Shown here piece after piece: positions 44,485-53,228 of a DNA stretch of 64,000 nucleotides (the stretch's first letter is position 1; the number at the start of each line of letters is the position of its first letter). The notes beneath the pieces are model-generated. The model was given only the letters and a program-made list of their open reading frames with translations. It did not search any database and had not been told where the DNA came from. Made by a program: the position numbers and the translations under genes. Origin of the DNA: Vibrio pomeroyi (GTDB lineage Bacteria > Pseudomonadota > Gammaproteobacteria > Enterobacterales > Vibrionaceae); NCBI RefSeq assembly GCF_024347595.1, contig NZ_AP025507.1:1798001-1862000 (forward strand), read 5' to 3'.

Positions 44485-44552
44485 TACTTGCGACCTAAAT
44501 GTCGTTACGAGCCATATTTCGTTGTGAGCTAAGTTTCATTACAAGCTATATG
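44485..44552. repeat. Four imperfect tandem 17-bp repeats in the coxB leader
   Basis: Successive 17-mers TACTTGCGACCTAAATG, TCGTTACGAGCCATATT, TCGTTGTGAGCTAAGTT and TCATTACAAGCTATATG share a T-C-x-T-T-x-C/G-x-A-G-C pattern. The last three are clearly related; the first matches the second at about 11 of 17 positions. They lie in the probable promoter or 5' untranslated region of the oxidase operon. Near-integral helical turns (17 bp) are not matched, so a direct protein-array role is uncertain. Confidence 0.7.
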
Positions 44553-44886
44553 CCATAACCAGCCAGACAACATTCATTGTTATCCCGACTACACATGAAA
44601 AGGCTGAATCTCAATATACAACTCACATGGAGACAGCTTTAAAGCACTATCAACCTCCTATCGCCCCATGAGCCAATACGGATCAAAAGCGTTAGAGGTT
44701 TCCATGAAAGATTCAAAAACGGCGAATTTGTTAAATTTTGTTATATTTATGTAAAAGGCTAGTTAGTGATATCCAATTGTTCAAGGTAAGTTTACTTACT
44801 AAACAGTCAATTATTTGAAGTGACTAAGCTGCATGCCCTCTTGCCGTTGGAATTTATTTTATATCGAGTTTTACGATTGCTTTCAT
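44553..44886. promoter_or_regulatory. Divergent coxB-pgm intergenic region with a 14-bp inverted repeat
   Basis: With flanking elements the gap is about 500 bp and has no ORF of note. An inverted repeat GTAAGT-TT-ACTTAC sits at 44786-44799, a plausible operator. The region is AT-rich towards pgm. No definite promoter hexamers could be assigned. Confidence 0.4.
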
Positions 44887-44905
44887 AGAAATGATAATCA
44901 ATATC
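44887..44905 (+). promoter_or_regulatory. Candidate Fur box upstream of pgm
   Basis: AGAAATGATAATCAATATC matches the 19-bp Fur consensus at about 15 of 19 positions, including the run AATGATAATCA. It lies about 50 bp upstream of the phosphohexomutase start. Iron control of this gene would be unexpected and needs testing. Confidence 0.5.
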
Positions 44906-44957
44906 ACTTAAGTTAAATCAACAGTAAGTCATACAGACATTAAAAGGTTTAGTGATT

Positions 44958-46664
44958 ATGCAAGATGCAATGAATTGGTTAGCGAGAGACCCAGACCCGA
45001 GAACTCGTGAAGAGCTTCAACACCTCATAGATGAAGGAATGCACGACGAATTAGAAGACCGCTTTACGCAGCGATTAGAGTTCGGAACAGCAGGTCTTCG
45101 AGGCAAAGTGGGATGCGGTCCAAATAGAATGAATCGCTTAGTGATACAAGAAACCGCGACTGGGCTTGGTCACTATTTGATAGAGCACGTTGCAAATGCC
45201 AAGATTCGTGGTGTTGTTGTGGGCTATGACGGCCGCTTAGATTCAAAGCAATTCGCTATTGATACCGCTTCTGTACTCACGGCTTTGGGCATTAAGGTTT
45301 ACTTAACCTCGAATGTCGCAGCAACTCCTATCGTTGCTTTCGGCATTGAGCATTTCAACGCAGCCGCAGCCGTTGTGGTCACTGCTAGCCATAATCCGCC
45401 AGAATACAATGGCTTCAAAGTGTACTGGGAGAATGGTGCTCAAATCATTCCACCGCATGATGCTGGCATTGCCTCTGAAATCGATATCGCATCGACTAAG
45501 CCGATTCCTTTACTGAGCCTGAGTGACGCGGAAGCACAAGGCAAGTTAGTGTGGTTAACTGAGGGCTATTACCAAACGTATCGCGCTGCGATCAACCAAA
45601 GTCCGTATGTGAGTAAAGATATTGAATCGGCGAACACTACCATCACCTACACCGCCATGCATGGTGTAGGCGCGCAAATGGCTGAAGATCTTCTCCATGA
45701 TTCTGGTTTCCACAAGGTATTCAGCGTTGCAGAACAGAGAGAACCCGATGGTAACTTCCCGACCGTCAACTTCCCTAACCCGGAAGAAAAAGGGGCAATG
45801 GATCTTGTGGTGAACCTGGCAAAAAGTGTCGATGCAGACATAGCTTGTGCCAACGATCCAGATGCAGACCGATTCGCGGTTGCGGTCAGAACTGAAGACG
45901 ACTCGTACAAAATGCTCACGGGTGATCAAGTAGGTGTGTTATTCGCGCACTACTTGTTGTCAAAGGCGCACACTAAAAATCAGTTGGTTGGTAATAGTAT
46001 CGTCTCATCAACGCTGCTTGAAAAAGTTGCGAATGCTCATGGTGCTACTTATTTCCAGACACTGACTGGGTTTAAATGGCTGGCCAACATTGGAATGCAA
46101 TTAGAAGACGAAAACAATGAGTTCTTATTCGCCTATGAAGAAGCGCTAGGCTATACGATTGGTACTCAGGTTCGAGATAAGGATGGGTTATCTGCTATCG
46201 TTGTTTTCGCTCAACTGGTTGAAGAGCTCAAATCTCAAGGTAGATCGGTTTGGGATCTTCTTGCTCAGATCTCGTTGGAGCATGGTGTTCACACCAACGC
46301 ACAACGCAGTATCGCGCTTGACCCAGATTCACCATCGATAGGTTCGAAGCTTAGAGCAGCACAACCCAAAACAATCAATGGTGTCGCTGTATCAGTGATT
46401 GAAGATCTGCAATCATCGTTACGCTTTGTTATCGGTGGTAATACTGAGGCGATTAACCTGCCCGCAAGTGACGTACTCATATATCATCTCGAAGACAGAT
46501 CACGCATTATCGTAAGACCTTCCGGCACTGAGCCAAAAGTTAAGGTTTACTATGAAACGGTGACAAAATTCGAAGGTTCAGAAACCTACGATGAAACTCG
46601 TCTACGTGGCGAAGAGTATATGGACAAACTCATAGAACAACACCAGCAAGAACTGAATTCTTAA
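44958..46664 (+). CDS. Phospho-sugar mutase (phosphoglucomutase/phosphomannomutase family)
   Basis: 568 residues from the ATG at 44958; a GTG six bases upstream is the alternative. It interconverts hexose 1- and 6-phosphates. Features of the alpha-D-phosphohexomutase family: RLEFGTAGLRGKVG, the phosphoserine loop VVTASHNPPEYNGFK (active Ser about residue 144), the metal-binding loop ANDPDADRFAV, the sugar loop AYEEALGYT, and the phosphate-binding RPSGTEPKVK. The length places it with the PgcA/Pgm2-type branch, not with ManB. A candidate Fur box precedes it. Confidence 0.92.
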   Translation: MQDAMNWLARDPDPRTREELQHLIDEGMHDELEDRFTQRLEFGTAGLRGKVGCGPNRMNRLVIQETATGLGHYLIEHVANAKIRGVVVGYDGRLDSKQFAIDTASVLTALGIKVYLTSNVAATPIVAFGIEHFNAAAAVVVTASHNPPEYNGFKVYWENGAQIIPPHDAGIASEIDIASTKPIPLLSLSDAEAQGKLVWLTEGYYQTYRAAINQSPYVSKDIESANTTITYTAMHGVGAQMAEDLLHDSGFHKVFSVAEQREPDGNFPTVNFPNPEEKGAMDLVVNLAKSVDADIACANDPDADRFAVAVRTEDDSYKMLTGDQVGVLFAHYLLSKAHTKNQLVGNSIVSSTLLEKVANAHGATYFQTLTGFKWLANIGMQLEDENNEFLFAYEEALGYTIGTQVRDKDGLSAIVVFAQLVEELKSQGRSVWDLLAQISLEHGVHTNAQRSIALDPDSPSIGSKLRAAQPKTINGVAVSVIEDLQSSLRFVIGGNTEAINLPASDVLIYHLEDRSRIIVRPSGTEPKVKVYYETVTKFEGSETYDETRLRGEEYMDKLIEQHQQELNS

Positions 46665-46698
46665 CGACTGGTTTGTTCAACATATAACGGCTAAAAAC

Positions 46699-46730
46699 AA
46701 AAAATGGACGCTCTAAGCGTCCATTTTTCT
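46699..46730. terminator. Terminator between pgm and the LysE-family gene
   Basis: A 13-bp perfect stem (AAAAATGGACGCT / AGCGTCCATTTTT) with a 3-nt loop. U-rich on both strands, so it can serve both convergent genes. Confidence 0.92.
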
Positions 46731-46771
46731 CTCGGCGGCTAACCGCGTGATAATACGTTCGATTTGGAACT

Positions 46772-47416
46772 TCACGAAGTAAAGAATGAAGACAACATCC
46801 AAACCGCCAACACGATGAATACGCCACCCATCACTTTCTGCTGATAAGTGCGAAACTTAGCATTTTCTACCAGAGACTTACCAATCGTACCAACCAACGC
46901 TACTAACAAGAAATTGAACGTTAAACCTAAGACATTCAGTAGCAAACCAAGTACTAACATTTGCTCGCCCGAAGTCGCTTCAATATTTGTCGAAACGAAC
47001 TGAGGTAAAAACATCACAAAAAACACTAAAGCCTTAGGGTTCAGCAGGTTACTGATCAACGCCCTTTGGTAATAGGCTTTTGCAGCAAAATTATCGGTTA
47101 GCTCCGGCGCATTACCCTGCTCTGTTCGCAGGCAATCCCACCCCATTTTCAACAAGTACGCGCCGCCTAACAAATGGAGAGCTTTAAGCGCTATTGGGCT
47201 CATTGCGATCAACGCTGATACACCCATAGCCGCTAATACTGTCAGAATGATTCCAGAAGTCGCATTGCCTAGGCTTGCAAACACGCCGACCTTACGGCCA
47301 TAGCTCATGCTTGAACTCGCAATCAGTAACATATCAGGGCCAGGTAAAAGGAGAAGTGCAACAACAGCAGTCAGGTAGACAGGTAAAATGGTTAAGTCGA
47401 TCATGGGTTTCAGCAT
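46772..47416 (-). CDS. LysE/RhtB-family amino acid exporter
   Basis: 214 residues with about six membrane segments. The family motif LLLLPGPDMLLIASSSMSYGRKVGVFASLGNATSG (PGPD plus GxxxGxxxxxG) lies at residues about 21-56. NPKALVFFVMFLPQFV is the second signature. Such proteins export amino acids, often homoserine, threonine or lysine; the substrate is not readable from sequence. Neither the ATG at 47416 nor the one four codons in has a clear Shine-Dalgarno, so the start is uncertain. It converges with pgm. Confidence 0.88.
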   Translation of the reverse strand: MLKPMIDLTILPVYLTAVVALLLLPGPDMLLIASSSMSYGRKVGVFASLGNATSGIILTVLAAMGVSALIAMSPIALKALHLLGGAYLLKMGWDCLRTEQGNAPELTDNFAAKAYYQRALISNLLNPKALVFFVMFLPQFVSTNIEATSGEQMLVLGLLLNVLGLTFNFLLVALVGTIGKSLVENAKFRTYQQKVMGGVFIVLAVWMLSSFFTS

Positions 47417-47554
47417 TGATAAAAACGGAGGCGGATTTTATATCAATTACCAACACCCTTCCAGATGCAATCAGTTGTTCGACGTTTATTTACTCGAATT
47501 AAAAACTAATATTAAACAACAAAGCCAATTTATTAACTTAGTTGAAAAGGCTAA

Positions 47555-48187
47555 CTAACTTGCTACCCACTCGATCTCAATCAATGTCGTATCGCCATAC
47601 TTTAGGCGACCAAGGAAGATATCGCCTCTGTGTACAGCACCAACACCTTTTGGCGTACCCGTCATCACAACATCGCCATCGAGCAAGGTGGTATAAGAAG
47701 ACAGCTCTTCTAGGATAGTTTGTGGAGAGTAAAGCATCTGCTCAACATGTCCTTTCTGAACACGAACACAGTTAATAAACAGTTCTAGATTCAAGTCCGT
47801 TAGATCTAAGTTATCAGTTGGAACGAAGCGACTAAAAACGGCTGAACCATCAAACGCTTTGGCGCGCTCCCAAGGTAAGCCTTTCGCTTTTAAGCTACCT
47901 TGTAGCTCACGTTTGGTGAGGTCTAACCCTAAGCCCACAGCTGAGTATTGGCCATTTTCAACGATAAAGCAGATTTCAGCTTCATAGTGCAGTGCTTCTT
48001 GATGGAATGAAGAGAGAGAGGAAGTCACACTGGTGCTTGGTTTATTGAACACCACCATAGAGTCAGGGATCGCGTTGTTAAGTTCTTCAATGTGATCGAC
48101 ATAGTTACGCCCAACACACAGCACCTTGGTTGGTGTTGCGGTTCGTTTCGAATTCATCAATTGTTCTTGATCTACAACGCTGCTCAT
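47555..48187 (-). CDS. Fumarylacetoacetate hydrolase-family protein (YcgM-like)
   Basis: 210 residues. FAH-fold signatures are VGRNYVDHIEELNN, PDSMVVFNKPSTSV, HYEAEICFIVENG (metal-binding Glu pair), and VVMTGTPKGVGAVHRGD. Members act as acylpyruvase or oxaloacetate decarboxylase/tautomerase. E. coli YcgM and human FAHD1 are the nearest types. The E-x-E metal ligands appear intact; the third acid seen in the family is a Asp in KAFDGSAVFSR. GGGA lies 7 nt before the ATG. Confidence 0.88.
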   Translation of the reverse strand: MSSVVDQEQLMNSKRTATPTKVLCVGRNYVDHIEELNNAIPDSMVVFNKPSTSVTSSLSSFHQEALHYEAEICFIVENGQYSAVGLGLDLTKRELQGSLKAKGLPWERAKAFDGSAVFSRFVPTDNLDLTDLNLELFINCVRVQKGHVEQMLYSPQTILEELSSYTTLLDGDVVMTGTPKGVGAVHRGDIFLGRLKYGDTTLIEIEWVAS

Positions 48188-48369
48188 AGTTTGTCCCTGA
48201 ACTATTTTTGGAATGCAGAGTTTACCGCATCACAAAATGAGAGTCTTCGACAAGATGGTTACTAAGATCTAAATTCTGATCTTTAGCTCAATTCGATGAT
48301 TTGAAAGTGTTTATACGAAGGTCGCAACAGTGCGAAATGACAATTCAAGACAAAAGTCCAAAACGAAAA

Positions 48370-48402
48370 AAGCCCTCTCTAACCAAAGGGTTTGAGAGGG
48401 CT
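48370..48402 (-). terminator. Terminator of the porin gene
   Basis: A 10-bp stem AAGCCCTCTC / GAGAGGGCTT with a 13-nt loop. On the minus strand it is followed by TTTTTTCG, about 75 bp after the porin stop. A further imperfect inverted repeat (TAGCAT...ATGCTA) occupies 48401-48462. Confidence 0.85.
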
Positions 48403-48475
48403 TAGCATGGTGTCTAGGACAGTATCCTAAAAGGTAAACCTAAGGAGTAAACACTATGCTAAATCAGTCTGCGAC

Positions 48476-49531
48476 TTATAGGTAGTAACGAGCACCAAGT
48501 AGCCATTGGTCGTCAGCTTTCTCTTTGTACTCACCAGAACCTTGTAGGTCGAATTGGTAACCAGCGAAGCCTACGAACTGAGATGTGAAGTTGTATTCAG
48601 CTTGTAGAGCAGTTGTGCTGTACACAGTTTCGCTCTTCTTGTCGTCTTCTACAGCTTCGTAGTTAACGCTTAGGTTCAGGCTGTTAGAAAGAGCGTAAGA
48701 CGCTAGTAATTCAATAGCAACTGACTCTTCAAGAATCTGCTTGTTACCAGTGTTCATGTAGTTGTTCATTGCGTAAACACCAGCAAGGAAAAGACCTTCT
48801 GAACCGTATGAACCGTAAGTTGCACTTACTACGTGAGAGTCAGCAGTCTTAGAGCCAGAAACACCCGAGTAGTTTACATCACCGCCATTGTACGCGTAGT
48901 TTGCTGTGAAGTCGGCAATAGAGTAGTTCAAAGCGATTTGACCACGGTTGCCATATTCATTTTGAGTTAACAGACCAGTGCTTTCAACCTTACGACCTTG
49001 CCATGCAACACCAAGACCTAGAGAGCCCGCGTTACCGAAATCGATAGCATTAGCGTAGCTAACCATCTCTTCACCACGACCAGTACCTAGGTTGCCGTGA
49101 TCTTCGTAGATGAAGTCATTCGCGAAAGCGATTGGCATATCGGCAACACCAGCAACGTTGTAGTAAGGTGCCCATTGAGTACCAACAGCTGCACGACCGT
49201 AATCATCGTGAGAAAGGCCAACGTAACCAAGACGAGTAGTGAATGACTCATCACCACCGTCTAGCATGTTTAGCGCCCATTCACCTTTAGCATCAGCAGT
49301 AAAGCCGTTACCAAGTTCGTGAGTTGCACCGAAATTGATACGTGGAGAAACAGTTTCAACACCGATGTCATCGCTGTTTTGACGATCGTCGCTGTTTACA
49401 TCACCAACTGCAACTGAAACGTGACCGCCAACTGAGAATGTTGTGCCGTCTTCGTTGTAAAGTTCTACTGCAACTGCCTGTGTACCAAATACTGCACCAG
49501 AAATTGCTAGCGCTAAAAGTTTCTTATTCAT
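48476..49531 (-). CDS. Outer membrane porin (OmpU-like general porin)
   Basis: 351 residues. The signal peptide MNKKLLALAISGAVFGTQAVA is followed by a 16-strand porin barrel. Typical features include VELYNEDGTTFSVGGHVSVAVG, acidic loop 1, SPRINFGATHELGNGFTADAKGEWAL, RLGYVGLSHDDYGRAAVGTQWAPYY (constriction loop region) and the C-terminal ARYYL, which is recognised by BamA. The length and order match vibrio OmpU/OmpN-type porins. It allows diffusion of small solutes. ToxR activates ompU in V. cholerae; the AT-rich upstream region would fit such control. Confidence 0.9.
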   Translation of the reverse strand: MNKKLLALAISGAVFGTQAVAVELYNEDGTTFSVGGHVSVAVGDVNSDDRQNSDDIGVETVSPRINFGATHELGNGFTADAKGEWALNMLDGGDESFTTRLGYVGLSHDDYGRAAVGTQWAPYYNVAGVADMPIAFANDFIYEDHGNLGTGRGEEMVSYANAIDFGNAGSLGLGVAWQGRKVESTGLLTQNEYGNRGQIALNYSIADFTANYAYNGGDVNYSGVSGSKTADSHVVSATYGSYGSEGLFLAGVYAMNNYMNTGNKQILEESVAIELLASYALSNSLNLSVNYEAVEDDKKSETVYSTTALQAEYNFTSQFVGFAGYQFDLQGSGEYKEKADDQWLLGARYYL

Positions 49532-49982
49532 TTGTCATGTCCATTATGTAACTGGGTGAGTTATTCACTAACAACCTCGTGCTTACGAAGAAGTTGTTAC
49601 CTGCATTTAACAAGTAGGCAAACACTAATCGATGAATGACAAAAAAGTTGCATTAAAATATATAAAATAAAAACAACAATGCTATAAAAAACAAAAATCA
49701 CTTTAAAAACAAGAAAATAAAACACAACCACAAGAAAGTTTTTGTGTTTTATTTATATTGGTCAAAGCGATTTTTTGGTTTTTAAATCACTAAAAAAGCA
49801 TTTAAAATCAAAGAAAAGAAAGAGTGAACCGTCGATGAATAGGAGAAACTTGACAATGAAACATTCTGTAACATTTAGGACCTACTAGAAAACTTTCAAA
49901 CTAAAGCTTACTAGCGAAGCCCAAGCTGAACTCACTAATATATGGATAAACCACAGCTATCAAGCTAGAGCGTTAGACACAA
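49532..49982 (-). promoter_or_regulatory. AT-rich region upstream of the porin gene
   Basis: About 450 bases with no ORF. From 49640 to 49830 the DNA is very AT-rich with many A- and T-tracts. It contains a perfect 11-bp inverted repeat ATAAAACACAA / TTGTGTTTTAT at 49717-49752. Runs such as TAAAATATATAAAATAAAA resemble tandem TNAAA elements bound by ToxR. Both the porin promoter and an H-NS-type silencer are plausible; neither is proven. Confidence 0.4.
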
Positions 49983-50014
49983 AAAAGGGCAACCAGTCGA
50001 AGACCAATTACCCT
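49983..50014 (-). terminator. Terminator of yegD
   Basis: On the minus strand GGGTAATTGGT-CTTCG-ACTGGTTGCCC forms an 11-bp stem with G-U pairs, followed by TTTTTT, about 60 bp after the yegD stop. Confidence 0.85.
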
Positions 50015-50070
50015 ATTTACCATTTTTCTAAGTACGTAATAGCCCTATCGGAGCTAAACGAATCAAGCTG

Positions 50071-51423
50071 TTATTTAAAACAAACCTCAGCCCAACGAGC
50101 CAGGCCAGCAGTTACAGAACCAAAATAATTGCCACTCACAATAGGAACATTTGGCACAGCTTGTTGTACGGCTTCACGCAGTATTGGCGAACGAGCTGAA
50201 CCACCTGTCATGTAGATGACATCTGGCTTTTTCTGACCCTGTTGCATCGCTTCTTTCACCAACTCAATCATCTTAGACTTTGGCGTTTCGATTGCATCGA
50301 TCATCTGTTCAACTGAGATATCCACCTCAACCAACTCAGAAGCAACGTTAATCGCTGTTCGATACTGAGCGCATTCTGCTAGCGCAATCTTGGTTTCTTC
50401 CGCGCGGCGAACAATGCCGTAGCCTAGAGTGTCGTGATAAACTTTCATCAAGCGATCTAACTTTTGAGGTTCTGACGCTTCTTTACGAAGTAACTTCAAC
50501 GCTGCAAGGTTTTCACGAGAATAGAAGTTCTTCTGAGCTTCTACATTGTTAATCGCAATTGGGTTCCAGAATTGAGTCAACGGCATATCAATACCAGAGA
50601 TCCCTTTACTGCCCATCCCGAAAGGTGACATCAATTGTTTAAACGCTAGATAAATATCGAGGTCATTACCCCCTACCCTTTGCCCACTATGTGCCAGTAA
50701 GCTCTGTGTGCGATCTGCTTGACCAGACCAACTCGGCCCCATTTCTAACAATGAACAGTCGGTCGTACCACCACCAATATCGACCACCAATACCGTTTGG
50801 TTGTCAGTTAAGGTGCTTTCGTAATCTAGGCCTGCGGCTACGGGCTCAAATTGAAAGGCGATATCAAGGAAGCCAGCACGCTTAGCGGCGCGAGTGAGGA
50901 TGTTTTCTGCTTGCCTGTTTGCGTCTTCACCACCTCGACCATGAAAGTTAATTGGTCGGCCAATAACCGCTTGTTTGATCTGTGCTTGAGTCGTGCGCTC
51001 GGCTTGGTGTTTAATATTGGCCATCATGGCACACACTAAATCTTCAAAAAAGCTGACCTGTACATCGTGCAGACCACTTGCACCAAGGAAAGACTTAGGA
51101 GACTTAACGTAATAAACATCACGAGGGTCTTCTAAATATAGGTCTAATGCAGCCTGACCAAATGCCATATCTTCCGGCTCTAGGTCGATACTCTCTTCTC
51201 GGTTCAATGCAATCGCACGTCGTAACACTTGCTCACCAACCGCATCACTTGGCTTGATGTTTAAATGGCGAAATAGATGTTCAGAAACACTCTCACGAGT
51301 AGGAGCAAACACAGTGGAGGGAATATAGTGGTTGTTACCTTCTAGTGGTAACAGGCTTGGTTCTCCATTAACCATCGCCGCGACAGAACAGTTCGCTGTT
51401 CCATAATCAAATCCAATAAACAT
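50071..51423 (-). CDS. yegD: Hsp70-family protein YegD
   Basis: 450 residues from the ATG at 51421-51423 (GGGGGA 4 nt upstream); a GTG four codons earlier is possible. It has only the actin-like ATPase domain of Hsp70. GFDYGTANCSVA is phosphate 1, VLVVDIGGGTTDCSLLEMG is phosphate 2, and YMTGGSARSPILREAV is the adenosine region. There is no substrate-binding domain. YegD-like proteins are of unknown function, possibly specialised chaperones. It is alone on the minus strand and divergent from the DUF1289 gene. Confidence 0.9.
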   Translation of the reverse strand: MFIGFDYGTANCSVAAMVNGEPSLLPLEGNNHYIPSTVFAPTRESVSEHLFRHLNIKPSDAVGEQVLRRAIALNREESIDLEPEDMAFGQAALDLYLEDPRDVYYVKSPKSFLGASGLHDVQVSFFEDLVCAMMANIKHQAERTTQAQIKQAVIGRPINFHGRGGEDANRQAENILTRAAKRAGFLDIAFQFEPVAAGLDYESTLTDNQTVLVVDIGGGTTDCSLLEMGPSWSGQADRTQSLLAHSGQRVGGNDLDIYLAFKQLMSPFGMGSKGISGIDMPLTQFWNPIAINNVEAQKNFYSRENLAALKLLRKEASEPQKLDRLMKVYHDTLGYGIVRRAEETKIALAECAQYRTAINVASELVEVDISVEQMIDAIETPKSKMIELVKEAMQQGQKKPDVIYMTGGSARSPILREAVQQAVPNVPIVSGNYFGSVTAGLARWAEVCFK

Positions 51424-51561
51424 AATATCCCCCACGCAACAAAAGGGGCGAGATGCTACATGAAAAGCCTTAAAATTACGAGGTCATTTTTTGGTTTGAT
51501 GACTCTTAAAAAGGAAACAAATATGCTACATTTCAGCCCAAATAAATCATGGGTCAGATAG

Positions 51562-51870
51562 ATGAAAACACCTTGCCGAGCGGCTTGTAAAAATAATGGC
51601 GGTATGTGTAGCGGCTGCTTTCGCACAATGGATGAAATTATAGGTTGGAAAGACTTATCTGAGAATGAAAGAGATTCTGTTATGGATAACGTCAGTGGCG
51701 CGAGTTCAACTCACCAGTGTCCCCAATGTAATGAACCCGCTCAATGCGATATCAGCGCTGGTAAAGACACGTGTTGGTGTTTTGAATTAGAGAAGCGCGA
51801 CACGAACGATATTCCAAAAGCGAGTGTCTGCATGTGTCGTAAGTGCCTGTCTGCACAACCGATTCAGTAA
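51562..51870 (+). CDS. DUF1289 and cysteine-rich CWC domain fusion protein
   Basis: 102 residues with 14 cysteines. Residues 1-45 are a DUF1289 unit (TPCRAACKNNGGMCSGCFRTMDEIIGW, WKDLSENER). Residues about 50-100 match the Cys-rich CWC zinc-ribbon family (CPQCNEPAQCDISAGKDTCWCFEL, then CMCRKCL). Two or more zinc sites are likely. The family function is unknown. Only a weak ribosome site precedes the ATG. It converges with the HopJ-family gene. Confidence 0.82.
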   Translation: MKTPCRAACKNNGGMCSGCFRTMDEIIGWKDLSENERDSVMDNVSGASSTHQCPQCNEPAQCDISAGKDTCWCFELEKRDTNDIPKASVCMCRKCLSAQPIQ

Positions 51871-51911
51871 TTCGCACACCTGTTCATATACAGCTGTTCT
51901 TATGCAGTTAA

Positions 51912-51939
51912 AGAAGCGAGATATGATTTTCTCGCTTCA
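51912..51939. terminator. Hairpin between DUF1289/CWC and HopJ-family genes
   Basis: Stem GAAGCGAGA / TCTCGCTTC with an 8-nt loop between convergent genes. T runs are short on both sides, so it is a moderate terminator at best. Confidence 0.6.
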
Positions 51940-51963
51940 AAATATGTATTGCTTAGTGAGTGT

Positions 51964-52314
51964 TTACTTCGTCTTTAAAACCAATGCAAGCTGAGAAAAG
52001 TCTACCCCACTCCAACCATGAGTCATGAAGTTACGAATATTTTGATGGTCGGTATTCTCAGGAAAACCTAATACGTCATTACGGTAATACTGGCCAAAAC
52101 AAGCCAATGTCTGCTCTGCTGAAAGGCCTTGCTCTAAACCAAAAGCAAAAATCTTACACGAACCATTATTCTGACCGGCGGCATTCACAACATCACCGTT
52201 GCGAAATTCACACTCTGAAAAGTCATAGTGTGCTTCTATCACTTGCATTGTATCTTCAAACTGCACGCTTTCCGGGGTTTCAGCTAACGTGCTTAATAGG
52301 GTTTCCAGTTCCAT
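51964..52314 (-). CDS. HopJ type III effector family protein
   Basis: 116 residues. The family pattern FEDTMQVIEAHYDFSECEFRNGDVVNAAGQNNGSCKIFAFG and CFGQYYRNDVLGFP is well conserved. The name comes from a Pseudomonas syringae effector, but the family is widespread in free-living marine bacteria without type III secretion, and it has no known catalytic function. No signal or membrane segment is seen. A housekeeping or stress role is more likely than effector function here. Confidence 0.85.
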   Translation of the reverse strand: MELETLLSTLAETPESVQFEDTMQVIEAHYDFSECEFRNGDVVNAAGQNNGSCKIFAFGLEQGLSAEQTLACFGQYYRNDVLGFPENTDHQNIRNFMTHGWSGVDFSQLALVLKTK

Positions 52315-52508
52315 TTACTATTTCTCCATCAAGTATGTAACGTACAGCAGTGTATCTTTTTTTTCGATAAGAGTAAGCCGTTGTTTAGTTGGCTAAGCGA
52401 TTCATTTTTTAGCCCTGCTAGTATAATTACTTCAATGAAACTAATGACATAGTTTTATCAGGACGTTATATTATTTTATCAGATGGTTAACATTGTTCAG
52501 TAACGAAT

Positions 52509-53168
52509 ATGCATAAAGATAAAAACTTAGAACTGTTCAGATACCTAAAACCAGGTACAAAAACAGCAGGTGTATTGGAATTTGGCCCAGACGACTCAAT
52601 CCAGATCAGTACGCTCTATATCGGACACAAACAAGATCAGTACCTTATCCTTGAGCTGTCACAAAAAGCGACCGAAGCACTGACACTCAGAAAGCTCATC
52701 AACGTCGATATTATTGTTCGCGCTATTACTGATACTGAGCTTGGTCACATCGTCGCATTTAAGACCAATGTATTGGCTCATATCACCTCCCCTGCGCATC
52801 TTATCTTCCTGCGTCCACCCTCTAACTTTGCCACTAAACCGATCCGTGAACACGAAAGATACAAGGTACGACTCAACTGTGAAGTGACCTTTGACACCTT
52901 GTCATTAGATGCCACTCTGGTTGATTTTTCAGTATCAGGTTGCGGGATCTATCTTACGCAGCAATCAGACATCGACGTAGGCTGGAAAATAAAGGTCAAT
53001 TCACTCTTAAACGAACACTTAGATGATGACCTAGTTTACAAAGTGGTGAGTAAGAAAAGGCAGGGACAGGGTTGGCTATTAGGCATCCAATTCCCCGAGC
53101 ACTTAGATATGAGTGATGAGTTAAAAACACTGCTTTTAGAGCAAGCTTTTGTAACAGGCTCTATTTAG
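52509..53168 (+). CDS. PilZ-domain c-di-GMP receptor (YcgR-like architecture)
   Basis: 219 residues. The N-terminal half (1-105) resembles the YcgR/PilZN flagellar-brake domain. The C-terminal PilZ domain starts with R113xxxR117 in REHERYKVR and has D139-F-S-V-S-G144, satisfying the RxxxR and D/NxSxxG c-di-GMP-binding motifs. It probably tunes motility or biofilm functions in response to c-di-GMP. It lies next to luxPQ, whose pathway alters c-di-GMP levels in vibrios, and about 18 kb from the c-di-GMP riboswitch. No flagellar genes adjoin it. Confidence 0.85.
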   Translation: MHKDKNLELFRYLKPGTKTAGVLEFGPDDSIQISTLYIGHKQDQYLILELSQKATEALTLRKLINVDIIVRAITDTELGHIVAFKTNVLAHITSPAHLIFLRPPSNFATKPIREHERYKVRLNCEVTFDTLSLDATLVDFSVSGCGIYLTQQSDIDVGWKIKVNSLLNEHLDDDLVYKVVSKKRQGQGWLLGIQFPEHLDMSDELKTLLLEQAFVTGSI

Positions 53169-53228
53169 GCTTTAAGCTTCTGCTTCGAAACACTACCTCG
53201 CTAAAGCACGGCTTAAACGCATAACTAC

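Noticed and set aside
51964..52314. Evidence of type III secretion from the HopJ-family gene
   Set aside because: The family is widespread in bacteria without such systems, and no secretion gene or chaperone is present in the window.
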